44,732 nt of DNA from Mucidula mucida (lineage: Eukaryota; Basidiomycota; Agaricomycetes; Agaricales; Physalacriaceae). Positions within the stretch are counted from its first letter, which is position 1, and every line of letters begins with the position of its first letter. The notes beneath the pieces are model-generated. The model did not search any database, was not told the origin of the DNA, and saw nothing but the letters and a program-made list of their open reading frames with translations. Positions 11,301-21,921 of this stretch are shown piece after piece. A program made the translations under genes and the position numbers. The stretch spans positions 1-44,732 of the forward strand of contig JADNYV010000283.1 of NCBI GenBank assembly GCA_015501055.1. Direction: 5' to 3'.

Positions 11301-12813
11301 TGCGGGTCAAAGGACAGCGGGAAAGGAACGGAAACGGTGGGATATAGCTGAAATGTCCATCAAGTTATAACGAAAGTGCATCCGTAACTCGGTGTAGTCA
11401 GATTTTTTTTTGTCCAAGTCTGGTTGTCAAAATTGTTGCAGATCACTACAATTGTGTTCTGGTCGTAATGTTACAGTGGTGCCGAGAACAATTGGATTCG
11501 GTGGCGGGAGGCGATACAGTAGGAGGAAGATGCAGTACAACGTTGGAGTTGATTAGTAGGTATTGGAAGGTATTAGGTGATTGCCGTTCAGAACAGTAGT
11601 AGGTACGTCGTATCAGGAGGGGTATGAGCACGACCGACATTCGTAAGGGCTGCTATGAGGAACAAAAGGTTGAATATCTGAGGCTTTTGACCCACCTAGT
11701 CAACACGAATCTTTTGTTTTTTTGTTTGATCATCGCCCAGCAGCACTGTTCTTCCTTCCCCAAACCGTTAACTCTCTGTATTGCCTATAAACTGTCAATG
11801 TCTCCAATCTTAAGTCAGGGTACTAACTGCTGTGTCCAGTCCGATCAACGGCTGAAGGAATCGCTCGAACGTCGAGTATTCAGCAAAGTATGCCGCGACG
11901 GCTTTAATGTCGTATTTTGCAGTTGGACAGTTGTCTGATCAGTGGTACCCATTATCGCGCTCCCGCCGCTTGTGTGTTCAGAACTCACGCGAGTGTCTGC
12001 GCCTACAAAACCGCGCTTTTCTCTCGTTGAGGCTGGTGTACGAGACTACTAGCGTGCGCCGGCAATCCAAGTTATCGACTCGATGTTTATACTGACGGAA
12101 GTGGCGTTTCGGTACCCACATCAAGTTCGCCACTCACTCGAGGATCCGCAGAACCTGACCAAGAGTTATATGAGGCATACCTACATGGACACCATACCTG
12201 ATCCATCGATTATGGGCTGGCAGGAAGCGTAGACATTGGACTGTCGATTGTACGTTAAACAGAGTCATCTAGGAACGTAGTCGGCGGCGCGTTAGTGGAC
12301 TGTGGTGGGTCCTCCGACGCACGCACGTCTTCCAGAACGAAGCATAGTCACTGATACTGCGTTGTGGACGACTATTTAGCATACATGTTTGCTTGATAGC
12401 CGGGAATTTGAGGAGAGAGACGGGCAAGACAACCACGGCAGTCGTGACGTTGACAAGATTGTCGTGCTTCTGAAAAAGAGGTCGTGCCCCGGGATAATAT
12501 ACGTCCAGACTCTAGGGGAAAGCGCGACCGGACTTGAGCAAGATGGTCGAGGGTACGTTTTGTAGTCTCAATATGCTGCAGTGTAAACGCCTGGCATCAG
12601 TTGTCGTGTTCAAGTATTAGTAAGGTGGGAACATGCAAAGGTCGGACTTTCAATAAAATGAAGCCCCGCCTTTGGAACTAACCCGCTGTACACAAAGCAG
12701 TGAACGGTAAGGAGCCCACGGCTGTTGTCAAGTTCCAGTATCTGTGAAGTCCGTCCACCTCTCAGGATTATCTGGGATCTATATCTCTGTTTCTTTAGCA
12801 CCCTCAACTGCCA
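11301..12813. other. No gene seen; contains a duplicated DUF6535-locus tail
   Basis: The left end is the putative upstream region of the minus-strand DUF6535 gene; I see no clear TATA there. 11771-12082 is a diverged plus-strand duplicate of 6558-6808, which suggests a lost DUF6535 copy. The stretch 12100-12700 has only short ORFs. The right end should hold the promoter of the sirtuin gene starting at 12814; a pyrimidine-rich tract precedes that ATG. Confidence 0.5.
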
Positions 12814-13824
12814 ATGCCATCTTCCAATATCGATGACTTTCGCAGCGTACTTGCTGACGCTAAAAGCGTTCTTGTCTTATCGGGAGCAGGTCTCTCAGCT
12901 TCTTCTGGTGAGTTCAATCCAACAAGTCTGTCAATCAGTGAACATCGCGATTGTGTGTGTACTAGGAATCGCCACGTTCCGGGGCAACGGGGGTATGTGG
13001 AGGAAATACGATTCGGCATCTGTTGCGACCTTGACAGCCTGGGGAGAAAGCCAGTCTCGCGTATGGCAGTTCTTTCATTATCGTCGCGAAGAGTGAGTTC
13101 CGGTAGCTCTGTCCGAATCGATTCTCTCTCATGATATCAGAATCCGTACAAAGTCGCCAAACGGGGGTCATCGCACTCTCGCGCGTTTGGCGATGGGAAG
13201 TATCAGGAAAGCTGTGGCGCCACAGTCGGCGTACGTGCATATCACGCAGAACATCGACGGTCTGTGCGGGACAGCTCTTTCGCAGGTAGAGTCCGAGTTG
13301 CCGGATGAGAAAGCAGACGGCGCGATCATCGAGATGCACGGTAACATCTTTGATGTCGCGTGTTGTGCGCACGACTGCGCCTACACTGCGCGCGTGTATG
13401 ACTCCCCGATATGTGCAGCACTAGCAGGGACAGAGCTCGTCGTAGCGCAAGGCGACGTGGAGCCCATCGTGAATCGCGCGGATCTGCCGCACTGTCCTCA
13501 ATGCGCACAGTTGCTTCGGCCGGATGTTACGCTATTTGGGGAACGCCCGAAGAGGATTCATGAGATTCTGGCGTTGGCGGACAAAGCGGATCTGTGTATT
13601 ATTGTTGGATCGTCGGCTGTGGTAAGTGTATGTGCTACGTGAGAAAATAGGGTTTTTGACTGTGTTCTCAGGTTCAGCCTGCGTCGAAGATTGGAGGAAA
13701 GGTGCAGGCGCGAGGCGGGAAGGTGGCGGTGTTCAATACTGAGATGTCTAACCATGCAGAGGAGGCGGATTTTGTATTCTTGGGACCTTGTGAGACCAAG
13801 CTAGCAGAGGTTATTGGAGTTTAA
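12814..13824 (+). CDS. Class III (SIRT5-like) NAD-dependent protein deacylase
   Basis: Four exons: 12814-12907, 12966-13092, 13141-13621 and 13672-13824. The GT-AG introns are 58, 48 and 50 bp, the frame is continuous, and the product is 284 aa. Sirtuins use NAD+ to remove acyl groups from lysine. Visible motifs are GAGLSASSG (24-32) and TFRG (35-38) of the NAD pocket, TQNIDG (109-114), the catalytic His in EMHG (H140), the zinc cysteines (C149/C153 and C192-x2-C195), GSSAVVQPAS and the final FNTE. The order and the SRVW..FHYRRE block are those of SIRT5-type enzymes, which favour succinyl, malonyl or glutaryl lysine. The human Tyr102/Arg105 pair corresponds to Phe68/Arg71 here, so Tyr is replaced by Phe. 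A ~12-residue insert follows QNIDGL. The first ATG precedes a typical short N-terminus; I see no strong mitochondrial presequence. Confidence 0.9.
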
Positions 13825-13954
13825 TAGTTTTACTTGGAAATAACCCTCTCGTGATCGCTGAACAGACCCAGGCTCCTAAAGCAGACAAAACTCCCACGCC
13901 AATGAGAAAATCAAAAGTGGCACGAGAAGAGTGGGACGTTGCTTTGCACCTGCC

Positions 13955-15081
13955 ATGACATTCAACAGCACGTCGACGTCGTTCGCCGACCTCTACGCCG
14001 ACACCGACTACTCGTCGCTGACTTGGTTCGAGCAGCAATGGGTGGCGTGGTATGTCTGGATAGACAACCCCATAATTGCAACGGGCTTGATGAGCTTTTT
14101 ACTGCACGAGGTGTGTCCAGACCAGCTATTTCTGCGCCGGGATTCGACTCGACCTCGACGCCTAGATTGTCTACTTTGGCCGCAGCATTCCCTGGATCAT
14201 CATCGACGCTCTTCCTTACTTTAGGCGCTGGAAGCTGCAGGCTACCAAAATCCCGACACCGCAGGAGCAATGGGAATGCACCAAACAGGTCTTGTTCGCT
14301 CATTTCACTATCGAGCTGCCTACCGTACGTATTCCGTTATAGTCTTCTTCGTTGTCTTACAAGTCGTCCTAGATTTGGCTCTTCCACCCGCTCGCCGAGT
14401 CCATTGGCATGTCGACGTACCAGGTCCCGCTCCCTTCCCTCAGGACCATGGCGCCCCAGGTCTTCTTTTTCTTCTTCTTTGAAGACCTCTTCCATTGGGC
14501 TGCCCACCGTGCTCTCCACACACCTCTGCTATACAAGCATATTCACAAGATCCACCACAAATACTCTGCACCTTTTGGTCTTGCTGCAGAGTATGCCCAT
14601 CCCGCTGAAGTTTTAATTCTCGGTACGGGCACGCTTATGGGTCCTTTGCTCTACTGCGCCTTGACTCGTAACTTCCACATCGTTACCATGTACGTTTGGA
14701 TTACGTTGCGCCTCTTCCAGGCCATCGACGCTCACAGTGGATATGGTAAGTTTCCGACTACCTCCCCCCTTCCGTCGCTTACCATTAAAATCCTTAGACT
14801 TCCCATGGTCGCTTCAACACATCGTACCGTTCTGGTCAGGCGCCGAGCACCATGACTTCCATCACATGTCCTTTACCAACAACTTTTCCACGTCCTTCCG
14901 GTGGTGGGACAGGATCTTTGGCACCGATACCAACTACCTCAAGTATCGTGAGCGTATCAACCAAGCCAAAGGTCGTTCAACGGAGGAGCGTCTGGCCATC
15001 GAGCGTCAGCTGCTTGAGCAGGTTGAACGGGAAGGCATTGAAGCCGAAAGGGATGTCGTGAGGAACGGCAAGCACGATTGA
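13955..15081 (+). CDS. ERG25: C-4 methylsterol oxidase (ERG25-type, fatty acid hydroxylase superfamily)
   Basis: Four exons: 13955-14110, 14166-14324, 14373-14745 and 14798-15081. The introns are GT-AG and the product is 323 aa, about the usual length for the family. The enzyme is a di-iron ER membrane oxidase that oxidises the C-4 methyl groups of sterols in ergosterol synthesis. All three histidine boxes are present: HWAAH (146-150), HKIHH (163-167) and HHDFHH (247-252). The [19 protein letters not shown] block between boxes 2 and 3 is characteristic of ERG25. Hydrophobic segments lie at about 30-52, 60-75, 130-145 and 185-220. The C-terminus is charged and shows no KKxx ER-retrieval signal. 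It lies 130 bp downstream of the sirtuin gene on the same strand. The reading frame is clean. Confidence 0.92.
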
Positions 15082-15846
15082 GTGCCAAAAATATCACATA
15101 GACTTACAGTAATCGATTTAATTTTATACCATCGTTTAAGCATTTACACGGGAAATATGCAAGTCCTTGGAGGCACGACATGGAAACTGCTAGTGTGACG
15201 AGAGGGTGCCGTCCGATGGTCGCAAGCCCCGATGTACCGCTCTCTTGGCCGAAGTCTTGGGGTTTGGACTTTGAGAGCCTTCAACCGATAACAGTTTTGC
15301 TTCAGGAAGTCTCTAGAGAGAAATGTCCGCAATAGGAGCGCAGCCAAGAACTAACGATAATTTCCGTATGACTATTTTGAGACGAGTACGTTGTCGCCGG
15401 GAGCATCGTGGCAAGAGGTGCATTTCGACTTGCGAACCGATGTGTGGCGCATTCTTGGACAGACCCCCCTATGTCAGATGTGACGTCGACGCACCACTTC
15501 GAAGTGCGGCGTAGTCGAAGAAGAACTCTGTCTACGATACTCTGTGCTATTCCGGACACACTGTCCGGCATTACACAGTCGCAGTGACCAAGCCGATGAT
15601 TAGATGCTTCTACAACCTGTTGCTGAAGCTTAACGCTGTACAAGCCCTTCAGCGTTTTGCCAGACGTAGGCAAGAAAAGAACGAGGCCGGTCTCCATCGG
15701 TCTACACTTCGCCAAAAATGGTTCAAGCTCAACTTGTCATCAGAATGATATTATAAGAATGCGTAAATACCCAATAACCACAATTATACCCAAAATCGTC
15801 CGTAATACAATAACTTACGGAAAAAAAAAGGAACGTATTGTCAAAA
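15082..15846. other. Intergenic, convergent 3' ends; no gene seen
   Basis: This lies between the convergent ERG25 and laccase genes. A minus-strand ORF of 137 codons (15302-15715) has no motif I recognise and no supporting context. A short inverted repeat CCGGACA-CAC-TGTCCGG sits near 15553. The A-rich run at 15822-15830 is near the laccase 3' end. Confidence 0.45.
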
Positions 15847-18078
15847 TCAAAGCTGGTCGTCCGGAACCCTGTCATAGATTGGACACAGTTCTTTCCACGA
15901 TTCTGACACACACACTAAGCGCACGTACACGTCGTAGAATGAGAATCCGCTTACCTGGGACGTTCTCCGTAAACTGAACATCAGGAACATCTTCCGCATG
16001 ACCACTGCAAGGCCACTACAAAGCAGAAAACACATCAGCACCATTCCATGAAAAGATCAATGCTAAAGCCACGTACGCATCCAAATGGAAATCAATATGG
16101 CTACACGAAAAAAAGTCAGCGGTACATCCAAGAACGCCATTCCCAAGCAGACGCACCAATGCAAGAACCAAGGTCCGGGATTGTCAGTGTTGAAACGAAG
16201 AGTGGTAAGGTTACCCGCAAAGACGGGCGTAACATCGCGGCGGACCTAGTAAACAGTCGTTGTCAGACCAGAGAACAACGCTTAGTTGAATGACGAACAG
16301 GATCAACAAAGTTGAACGTATCGCTATCCCACGTCTTGACTACATCAAAGGTATGCTAAAAAACCTTGCGTCAGCTCACATCCTCATAAATCAAGCGCAA
16401 AAACACTCACCCCGTGCAGATGGAAAGGATGCTACATAGTACCAAAAGCTTATCAGCATCTAAACCACTCTCACACAAAAAACTAACCGGCGACCCAGGC
16501 GCACTCCCCCCAAACAGATTAATCTCCACACTCCTATTCAGCGGAAGCCCAAACACACTCCCAGTAGGCAACAATCCTGCGCCCTCTGCCTCCCACTCAA
16601 AATCTGCAACAGCACAGGCACAGTCGGCGGGAAAAACGAGTTGTTGTTGATACTAAACAGCTGCGTCACAGGATCGAACCCCACCTCCATATTCAGCACC
16701 ACATCAGCCCCGCCGGGGAACGGCCGCCCAGGCGCACCCGGCGCCTCCAGCGGGTGCAGCGCGGCTTCGCTGACGGGCACGAGGTCCGGCGGGGAGGACG
16801 TGGTCGGCTCGGCCATCTCGGCGCCCTCATAGCGCAGGATGGCAGAGTTCACGCCGTTCGCAAAGTCCGTGAACTGGTTGATGTTGGGTTGGGCGCGCAC
16901 CCAGTAGTTCCCCACCGGCTGCGTCGCCTCGAGCACGGCCGAGTAGCGCTGCCCCGCGAAGACGTCGACGGCGTTCACAGTGATGGGCGTGATGTTCTCG
17001 CCATCGGTCTCGATGAGTGTCAGGTTGTGGCCGTCGATAGAGAAAATGAAGTTGGGATCACAGGAGATGGAGATGATGCGGAAGCGGTACGTTTCCAGGG
17101 GACACATTGATGACCGCAAGCTCTGCGGTGGGCTAAAAGACAATGTAAACGTCGCGTTTCAGAGAATAAAGCTCTCCAACATACATTCCCTCCAAACCGT
17201 CCCTTTCCATTGATAAGCGTTGTATTCGCCATCTTAGCTCCTGGGACCAACAATAGCTGCGGCGAGGGCAACTGATACCTTTATATGCGTGTCAACCCCA
17301 CGGTACCGGAATATGTAACTATCGATGCCTACCAGTCTGCCAAAGTGATGATCGTCGTTTCTACATGAAACGCCCAAATTAGAACACTAACAATGAAGAA
17401 CAGAGAAACACAAGACCCACCGTCGTCGACATCATACAAAGCGCGATGTGGGTCGTTGACACCGTCCTCGCCATCATACACGACGAGCGCGCCTCGCAGA
17501 CCGTCGCAGTATTGGACGCTCAAGTGAGAGTGGTACCAGAACGAGCCCGCCTGGTCGGGGACTTCAAAGTCGTACAAAAACGAGTGATTCCGAGCTATAG
17601 GACATTGCGTCACGAAGCTCGGTCCATCCGCGTAGTTTGTCCCGTGCTGGAATAGACCGTGCCAATGCTATATGAATGAATTGAAATCGGCGCTAGCGCT
17701 GCTTAGATATGAAAACAACGTACGATACTAGTGCTTTGAAGCATAGTGTCGTCGTGCAATTCGTCAATAACGTTGAGCGAGAAGCGATCTCCCTGCGCCA
17801 CGCGTTAACTAAGAAGCGCGAGAAGTACGCGTGGCCTACCTTTACGCCTCGGATTACAGGTCCGGGGAATTGGCCATTCACCACAACCGTTCTGAGAAGG
17901 AAGTTAGTATAAAGCTCTTCGCTGGCCAGTCTCTATTCGACACTCACGAACGACTGGTCCCGTCGGGGGCCAGTTCAGCATTGACGACGTGCAAGTCGCC
18001 AGAGGGTCCTATAACATTAAGGGCAGAACCCAGGCCGGCGAGGGCACACAGGACAAACGCAGAGTTCAGTCGAAGCAT
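15847..18078 (-). pseudogene. Laccase (multicopper oxidase), 13 exons, three frame breaks
   Basis: Exons: 18078-17948, 17891-17840, 17792-17724, 17667-17421, 17360-17333, 17278-17185, 17132-16488, 16431-16411, 16355-16299, 16245-16157, 16100-16077, 16015-15955 and 15902-15847. The N-terminus (MLRLNSAFVLCALAGLGSA) is a signal peptide, so the product would be secreted. All four copper motifs are seen: HWHG, WYHSH, HPFHLHG (alone on a 21-nt exon) and HCHIDFH with the Cys that binds type-1 copper. Laccases oxidise phenols with O2. The frame breaks near 17095 (after NVSPG, two bases short), near 16573 (after SAQD-like RAQD, one base short) and near 15998 (in AVV.AEDVPDV, one base short). The splice sites and remaining residues are well conserved. 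It is therefore either a very young pseudogene or a functional gene with consensus indel errors. Confidence 0.85.
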
Positions 18079-18910
18079 CGAAAGAAAGTAGAGGAAGACG
18101 AAAAGGAGAAGAACGGGCTGATGAAATCCACCCATTCTCGAGTAGGCTTTTATAGCCTTCTGAACGGCCTTCATGCGTCTCGAGATGGTGCGTTGTAACT
18201 GACGTTAGCTCACATCCAAGCACCGGAGCCCACCCAAGCGCGTTCGTGCACATACCCGCTATGTTTTGGTTTCATGAACCAAATGGGTTCACGCTTTCGA
18301 TGCGGCGGTGCCATATGTGGACAGATAGCCTCCTGGCCGCACTAAGAGCACCCCGCTCAGCGCACTTGTCCAGCCCAAGATCGGTACCATGCACTGAAAC
18401 TCACGGCTGTCGAGCACAGGTGGACTAGAAACGCAATAATGCTCCTGGTAGTTATCTTGGGGGGTGGGTTTACGACAAGTGCACAATTCCCCCTCCTCTA
18501 ACAATACATTGCATTAATGTCAGAATATGGTTTCATCGATAACATTAGCCGTAGACTCACGAGATAATGGTGTTGTAATGTGGCTATCAATGTATTTCTT
18601 CGCGTTAGTGGTGGGTAAAGTGGCGAGCCGCGAGCGCCGTTTAGTGACGCAGACCGTCTGATTACGAGAACCCGACTGCGCCATATGGGCCTAGAAGTCA
18701 GAAGTCAACCTGTTTGGGATCTCTAAATGTATATCAAGCAAAGGTACGCAGGCACGGTGTGCTGCCATCGAACGTAAGTATAGCATGAAGGTCCTGGAGC
18801 GATACCCGCATAGAGCTGGATTTGCATTCAACCGAATATAGACCGAGATGACTCTGGGCGAGTCTATTGCGTATACATACACAAGAATGTACATCGGCAT
18901 CTGTCAATAC
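18079..18910. other. Intergenic; laccase upstream region; no gene seen
   Basis: The left part should carry the laccase promoter. TTTTATAGCC (TATA-like when read in reverse, near 18148-18157) lies about 75 bp upstream of the laccase ATG. No ORF with recognisable content and no repeat was seen. Confidence 0.45.
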
Positions 18911-20716
18911 TTACGGTGTACTGCCGTTCCGCGTGGCACTAGTACGGTAACAACGGTCAGTTACCACTAGAACTGACAAGACCAAACGTGAATTGACCGA
19001 CCTGACAAGCACATGCTGTCCTCCGGCACTCACTTCCTGTGCGATGTACTCCTTCAAGCCCTTGCTCCTCACTCTTGTCGGTGTTTCTGCTATTTCTGCA
19101 TTGGGACCTAGACCCAACTGTGCGGTAATGCCTACTCCCCAGGCGTACAATGTTCCCTCTTCTGAACAAGCAACGCTGTATCTCGGCCCACACGAAACCG
19201 ACACAATCTTTGTTTCGGAAAAGCCGTCCACCGGCAATGAAGGTGTCGGATCACTATCCATGGGCGGAGGAGGGAAGGCGATACGAACAGGTTCACGTAT
19301 ATGCAAATCAATCTTGGGGTGAGCGATCTGGGGGTCGTCAATAGAGCACGCGAACTTGTCTGCGAGGCGCGCTCGAATAGCGGGAAGCTCGTTTTGATGC
19401 ATCTGTTGGACGTGAAGCATGGATGGGTGGGTGGGCGCGAGACCTAGAGCGTGCTCGTCGCAGCGTCCACAGCCCCAGAGTTCGCCGTTACTGAGGAGAA
19501 AGAGGGTGTGAAACTCTCTGGCGAGTTCAAAGCAAACATCAGTGAATATGACGGCGAAACGAAGGAAGAAGACCTGCCCGCATTCAATAGCGATGACTTT
19601 GGCACCGCCATGGTGTCTGGGATTGAGTGGACCGATAGCAGTGGGCATCAAAACACTTTCCTCGTTACTGTTCAGGCCTAGTTGATGCATATGGTTCAAA
19701 CCCCAGGCAAATACGACTCCATCCTTGTCCACTGCAAACGATTGGTTTGCGCCGGCGCCGATGAGAACTATCCGCCCCAGCGACAGGGTTTCCGGCGTAA
19801 GCGACGTCGTAGCATGGTGTTCCATACGTCCAAGTTGACCGCGCAATCCAAAACCCCAAGTGAAGACGTGTCCGTCTGTAGTCAGGGCCAAAATATGGCT
19901 GGCGCCACACTTGACTTGACAGATCCGATGTCGAGCGAGGGCAGGATAGATCTGGGGTACAAGGACTTTGGGTGGATGCGTAGGATCACCGTCAAAGGAT
20001 GTCGAACCGTCTTCTGCCTTTTAAACGGTGATACTTTAGATTCTAATCTGAACGGTAGCAGCGGCCGGCATACCCTGAACGTCCCCCACACGCGTATTTC
20101 GCCTTGGGAGCCAAGTACGACGCTCATACAGTCTCCTGCGTCTGCATCGACCGCGATAACATCAGAGAGACCCTCTACCGGCAGCGGTGTTGCTTCCAGT
20201 TCATCAGGCTCCATGTCCGGGACATTCTCAGTGCGTCTGCCCAAGGCGAGGTCGTCGTTTGAGCCCCAAGACCAAAGCTAGGAGAAAGGTCGATGGATTT
20301 TCTCAAGCGAATTGCAAGAAACGCACCTGGCCATTGCGGTCAATAAGCAGGGAATGCATGCCACCCGCCGCCAAACACTGGATCCCTTCCGTGAACTTGC
20401 TATGCAACCTTGGCCGTGCCACTTCGTCAACTACATCAGGTCCTAGTCCCAATTGTCCAGATCCACCGGCTCCATGAACAAAAAGCGTCGTCGGCGCTGT
20501 AGACGCCTTTAGCAGCGGGACAGTATTCGATTCGCTCGTCGTGCGCGCCCGTTTTTTGGGGTGCTCCAGCTCATGCCAGTCATGGGATGTTTTGCGTTTC
20601 TTGTGCTTCGTTACTGGTACCGGTTCAGCCTCAAATCGTTTCTTCTCCTTCTGTGCTGGCACAGTGGTCGCGTATTTCGCCCTAGTCGACAAGGAAAGCA
20701 CTTCGGTGCTTCTCAT
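18911..20716 (-). CDS. RCC1-family Ran guanine nucleotide exchange factor
   Basis: Exons: 20716-20327, 20277-20074, 20017-19578, 19517-19002 and 18938-18911, giving 525 aa. RCC1 (yeast Srm1, fission yeast Pim1) loads Ran with GTP on chromatin. A ~60-residue basic N-terminus contains KHKKRK and PKKRAR, consistent with a nuclear localisation signal. Repeat signatures follow in order: HGAGGSGQLGLG, SWGSNDDLALG, VWGTFRAEDG, TWGFGLRGQLG, AWGLNHMHQLGL, LWGCGRCDEHALGL and AWGVGITAQLGLG. This is a seven-bladed propeller. The third intron (19577-19518) appears to use a GC donor, giving ECGEFHT; its 60 nt are open in frame. The last intron (19001-18939, 63 nt) has a weak GTCGGT donor and is also open. 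Retaining either one would still give a full-length protein. Confidence 0.88.
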
Positions 20717-21129
20717 ACCTACTCCTCGTGAGCAAGTTCTTCGATGGAGAAGACAGCGAACATACGAGTCAGAGACATATTGACGACGATTACAAGGAAA
20801 TTTTTCGGATCAGAGCCGGGTCATCGTGGAAGGAAACAAGGACGTAGCCGAGCTCATTGTTTGCTTGAACGGTCACGACCCCTAGGCTGACCTTCACGTG
20901 TGGACTCCTTATCATGCGTGGCATCGCGTTCTCTAACTGAAATCAGACCTAGTCCTGTAGCTGAACCCTCTATCGTACAAGCCGACGATAGAGGAAACGA
21001 AGCTCCCTCCGGGCTCAAACGTCCATAAATTTCATCCATACAGTTATTCATATTTCGTTCAGTAAAGCGTCCAGATTGACAATTCATTACCTTGGGCATT
21101 GGGAACCACGCCAAACCGGTTTCCTCTTC
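20717..21129. other. Intergenic; duplicated tail of a DUF6535 locus interrupted by the gypsy element
   Basis: No intact gene. On the minus strand 21129 to about 20960 reads TGLAWFPMPK, then SPEGASFPLSSACTIEGS. PLSSACTIEGS is also encoded at 33172-33203 (minus). The segment continues the decayed DUF6535 copy found beyond the chromovirus at 27900-28960. The chromovirus lies between the two halves. Confidence 0.5.
20967..20994. repeat. Dispersed hairpin repeat, copy 1
   Basis: CCTCTATCGT and ACGATAGAGG form a perfect 10-bp stem around the 8-base loop ACAAGCCG. The same element with one mismatch occurs at 33172-33199, and flanking similarity extends for roughly 100 bp. It overlaps the encoded peptide PLSSACTIEG on the minus strand, so it may be residual coding sequence rather than a regulatory hairpin. 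Confidence 0.7.
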
Positions 21130-21427
21130 GAGTCTGTTATGAATCACCATATTTTCACATTTTCAATCTTATCATATCTTATCGGGGACTTGTCTTATCA
21201 ACCAACGGACTGTTTGATCATCTGTTTCGTCACCGATCATACTCCTTTTCATTACCGAAACCGTATTCATGTCGGACACACACCCAACACATGGATGACA
21301 TCATACATGCCGATACCTCATGGACTCCCTATTGTATACACACCGCCGACACTCGTAGCACACATGGTCGTTTCAGTATTATTACTTACATGCAGTTACC
21401 ACTCGTATTTAATGATTTCACGGACTA

Positions 21428-21671
21428 CTGTAGCGTTTCAACCGTAACTTCACAGCCTGTGACCCATTATGGTCTGAAGTTACAGCGAACAGCTTCACAG
21501 ACCCTTAAATTGCCTTTTTTGGACAGTTCCGCTTATAGCGGGACCTGAAATTTCCTTATTTGGAGGCTCGTGCCTGACCAAAGTGGTCCGTGACCCGTTA
21601 TGATGTATATATAGCTTCACTTCAAAGACCCCCGTGACCCATTATGTGAATTTGCGGTCGAAACGCTACAG
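21428..21671 (+). mobile_element. MITE with CTGTAGCGTTTC termini, copy 1
   Basis: A 244-bp insertion in the 5' LTR only. The terminal inverted repeats are CTGTAGCGTTTCAACCG and CGGTCGAAACGCTACAG. It is flanked by TA on both sides (21426-27, 21672-73) where the 3' LTR has a single TA, which proves a TA target duplication. There is no coding capacity. Internal TGACCCRTTATG motifs occur at 21460, 21591 and 21635. A TA target is typical of Tc1/mariner-like transposases; no transposase is in the window, so the family assignment is tentative. Confidence 0.92.
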
Positions 21672-21758
21672 TAGTAGCATACAACACTGGGTCAAGGGCG
21701 TGGAGCATCCCTAGTAGAAACGCGTATGGACAAGGAGTCTCAAACACAGACTTACTAG

Positions 21759-21766
21759 TATATAAG
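21759..21766 (+). promoter_or_regulatory. TATA box of the chromovirus LTR
   Basis: TATATAAG lies 32 bp upstream of TAGTTCCGATCT (21791), the putative transcript start used for self-priming. The spacing fits a TATA-directed start. The same sequence is present in the 3' LTR. Confidence 0.65.
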
Positions 21767-21909
21767 CAGTAGTGTAGTATCATTGTACTTTAGTTCCGAT
21801 CTCGTTTATACACCTGGCCTAGCCTAGTCCTACGAACGCAAACGTCTTCTTCCTTAGTTCTTGCTGTGGTACCTGGTTGAGTCTCGTGGCTTAGTCAGTC
21901 GCTAACAGA

Positions 21910-21921
21910 AGATCAGAACTA
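21910..21921 (+). other. Chromovirus primer-binding site, probably self-priming
   Basis: AGATCAGAACTA lies 3 nt inside the 5' LTR end. It is complementary at 11 of 12 positions (one C.A mismatch) to TAGTTCCGATCT at 21791-21802, which should be the 5' end of the element RNA. Tf1/sushi-group elements are known to prime from their own RNA 5' end. I did not find an obvious match to a tRNA 3' end. Confidence 0.6.

Larger units (their letters stand above)
21135..21907 (+). repeat. Chromovirus 5' LTR (773 bp, carries a 244-bp MITE)
   Basis: Starts TGTTATGAATCACC and ends TCGCTAACA. The length without the MITE and its TA duplication is 527 bp, exactly that of the 3' LTR. Differences from the 3' LTR are C/T near 21145, G/C near 21216 and A/G near 21840. 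Confidence 0.95.

Noticed and set aside
15553..15569. Inverted repeat CCGGACA-CAC-TGTCCGG as a possible operator or terminator
   Set aside because: A single short palindrome in an intergenic region of a eukaryote with no link to a gene; too weak to call.
15302..15715. 137-codon minus-strand ORF between ERG25 and laccase
   Set aside because: No domain, no splice context and no similarity I recognise; treated as intergenic.
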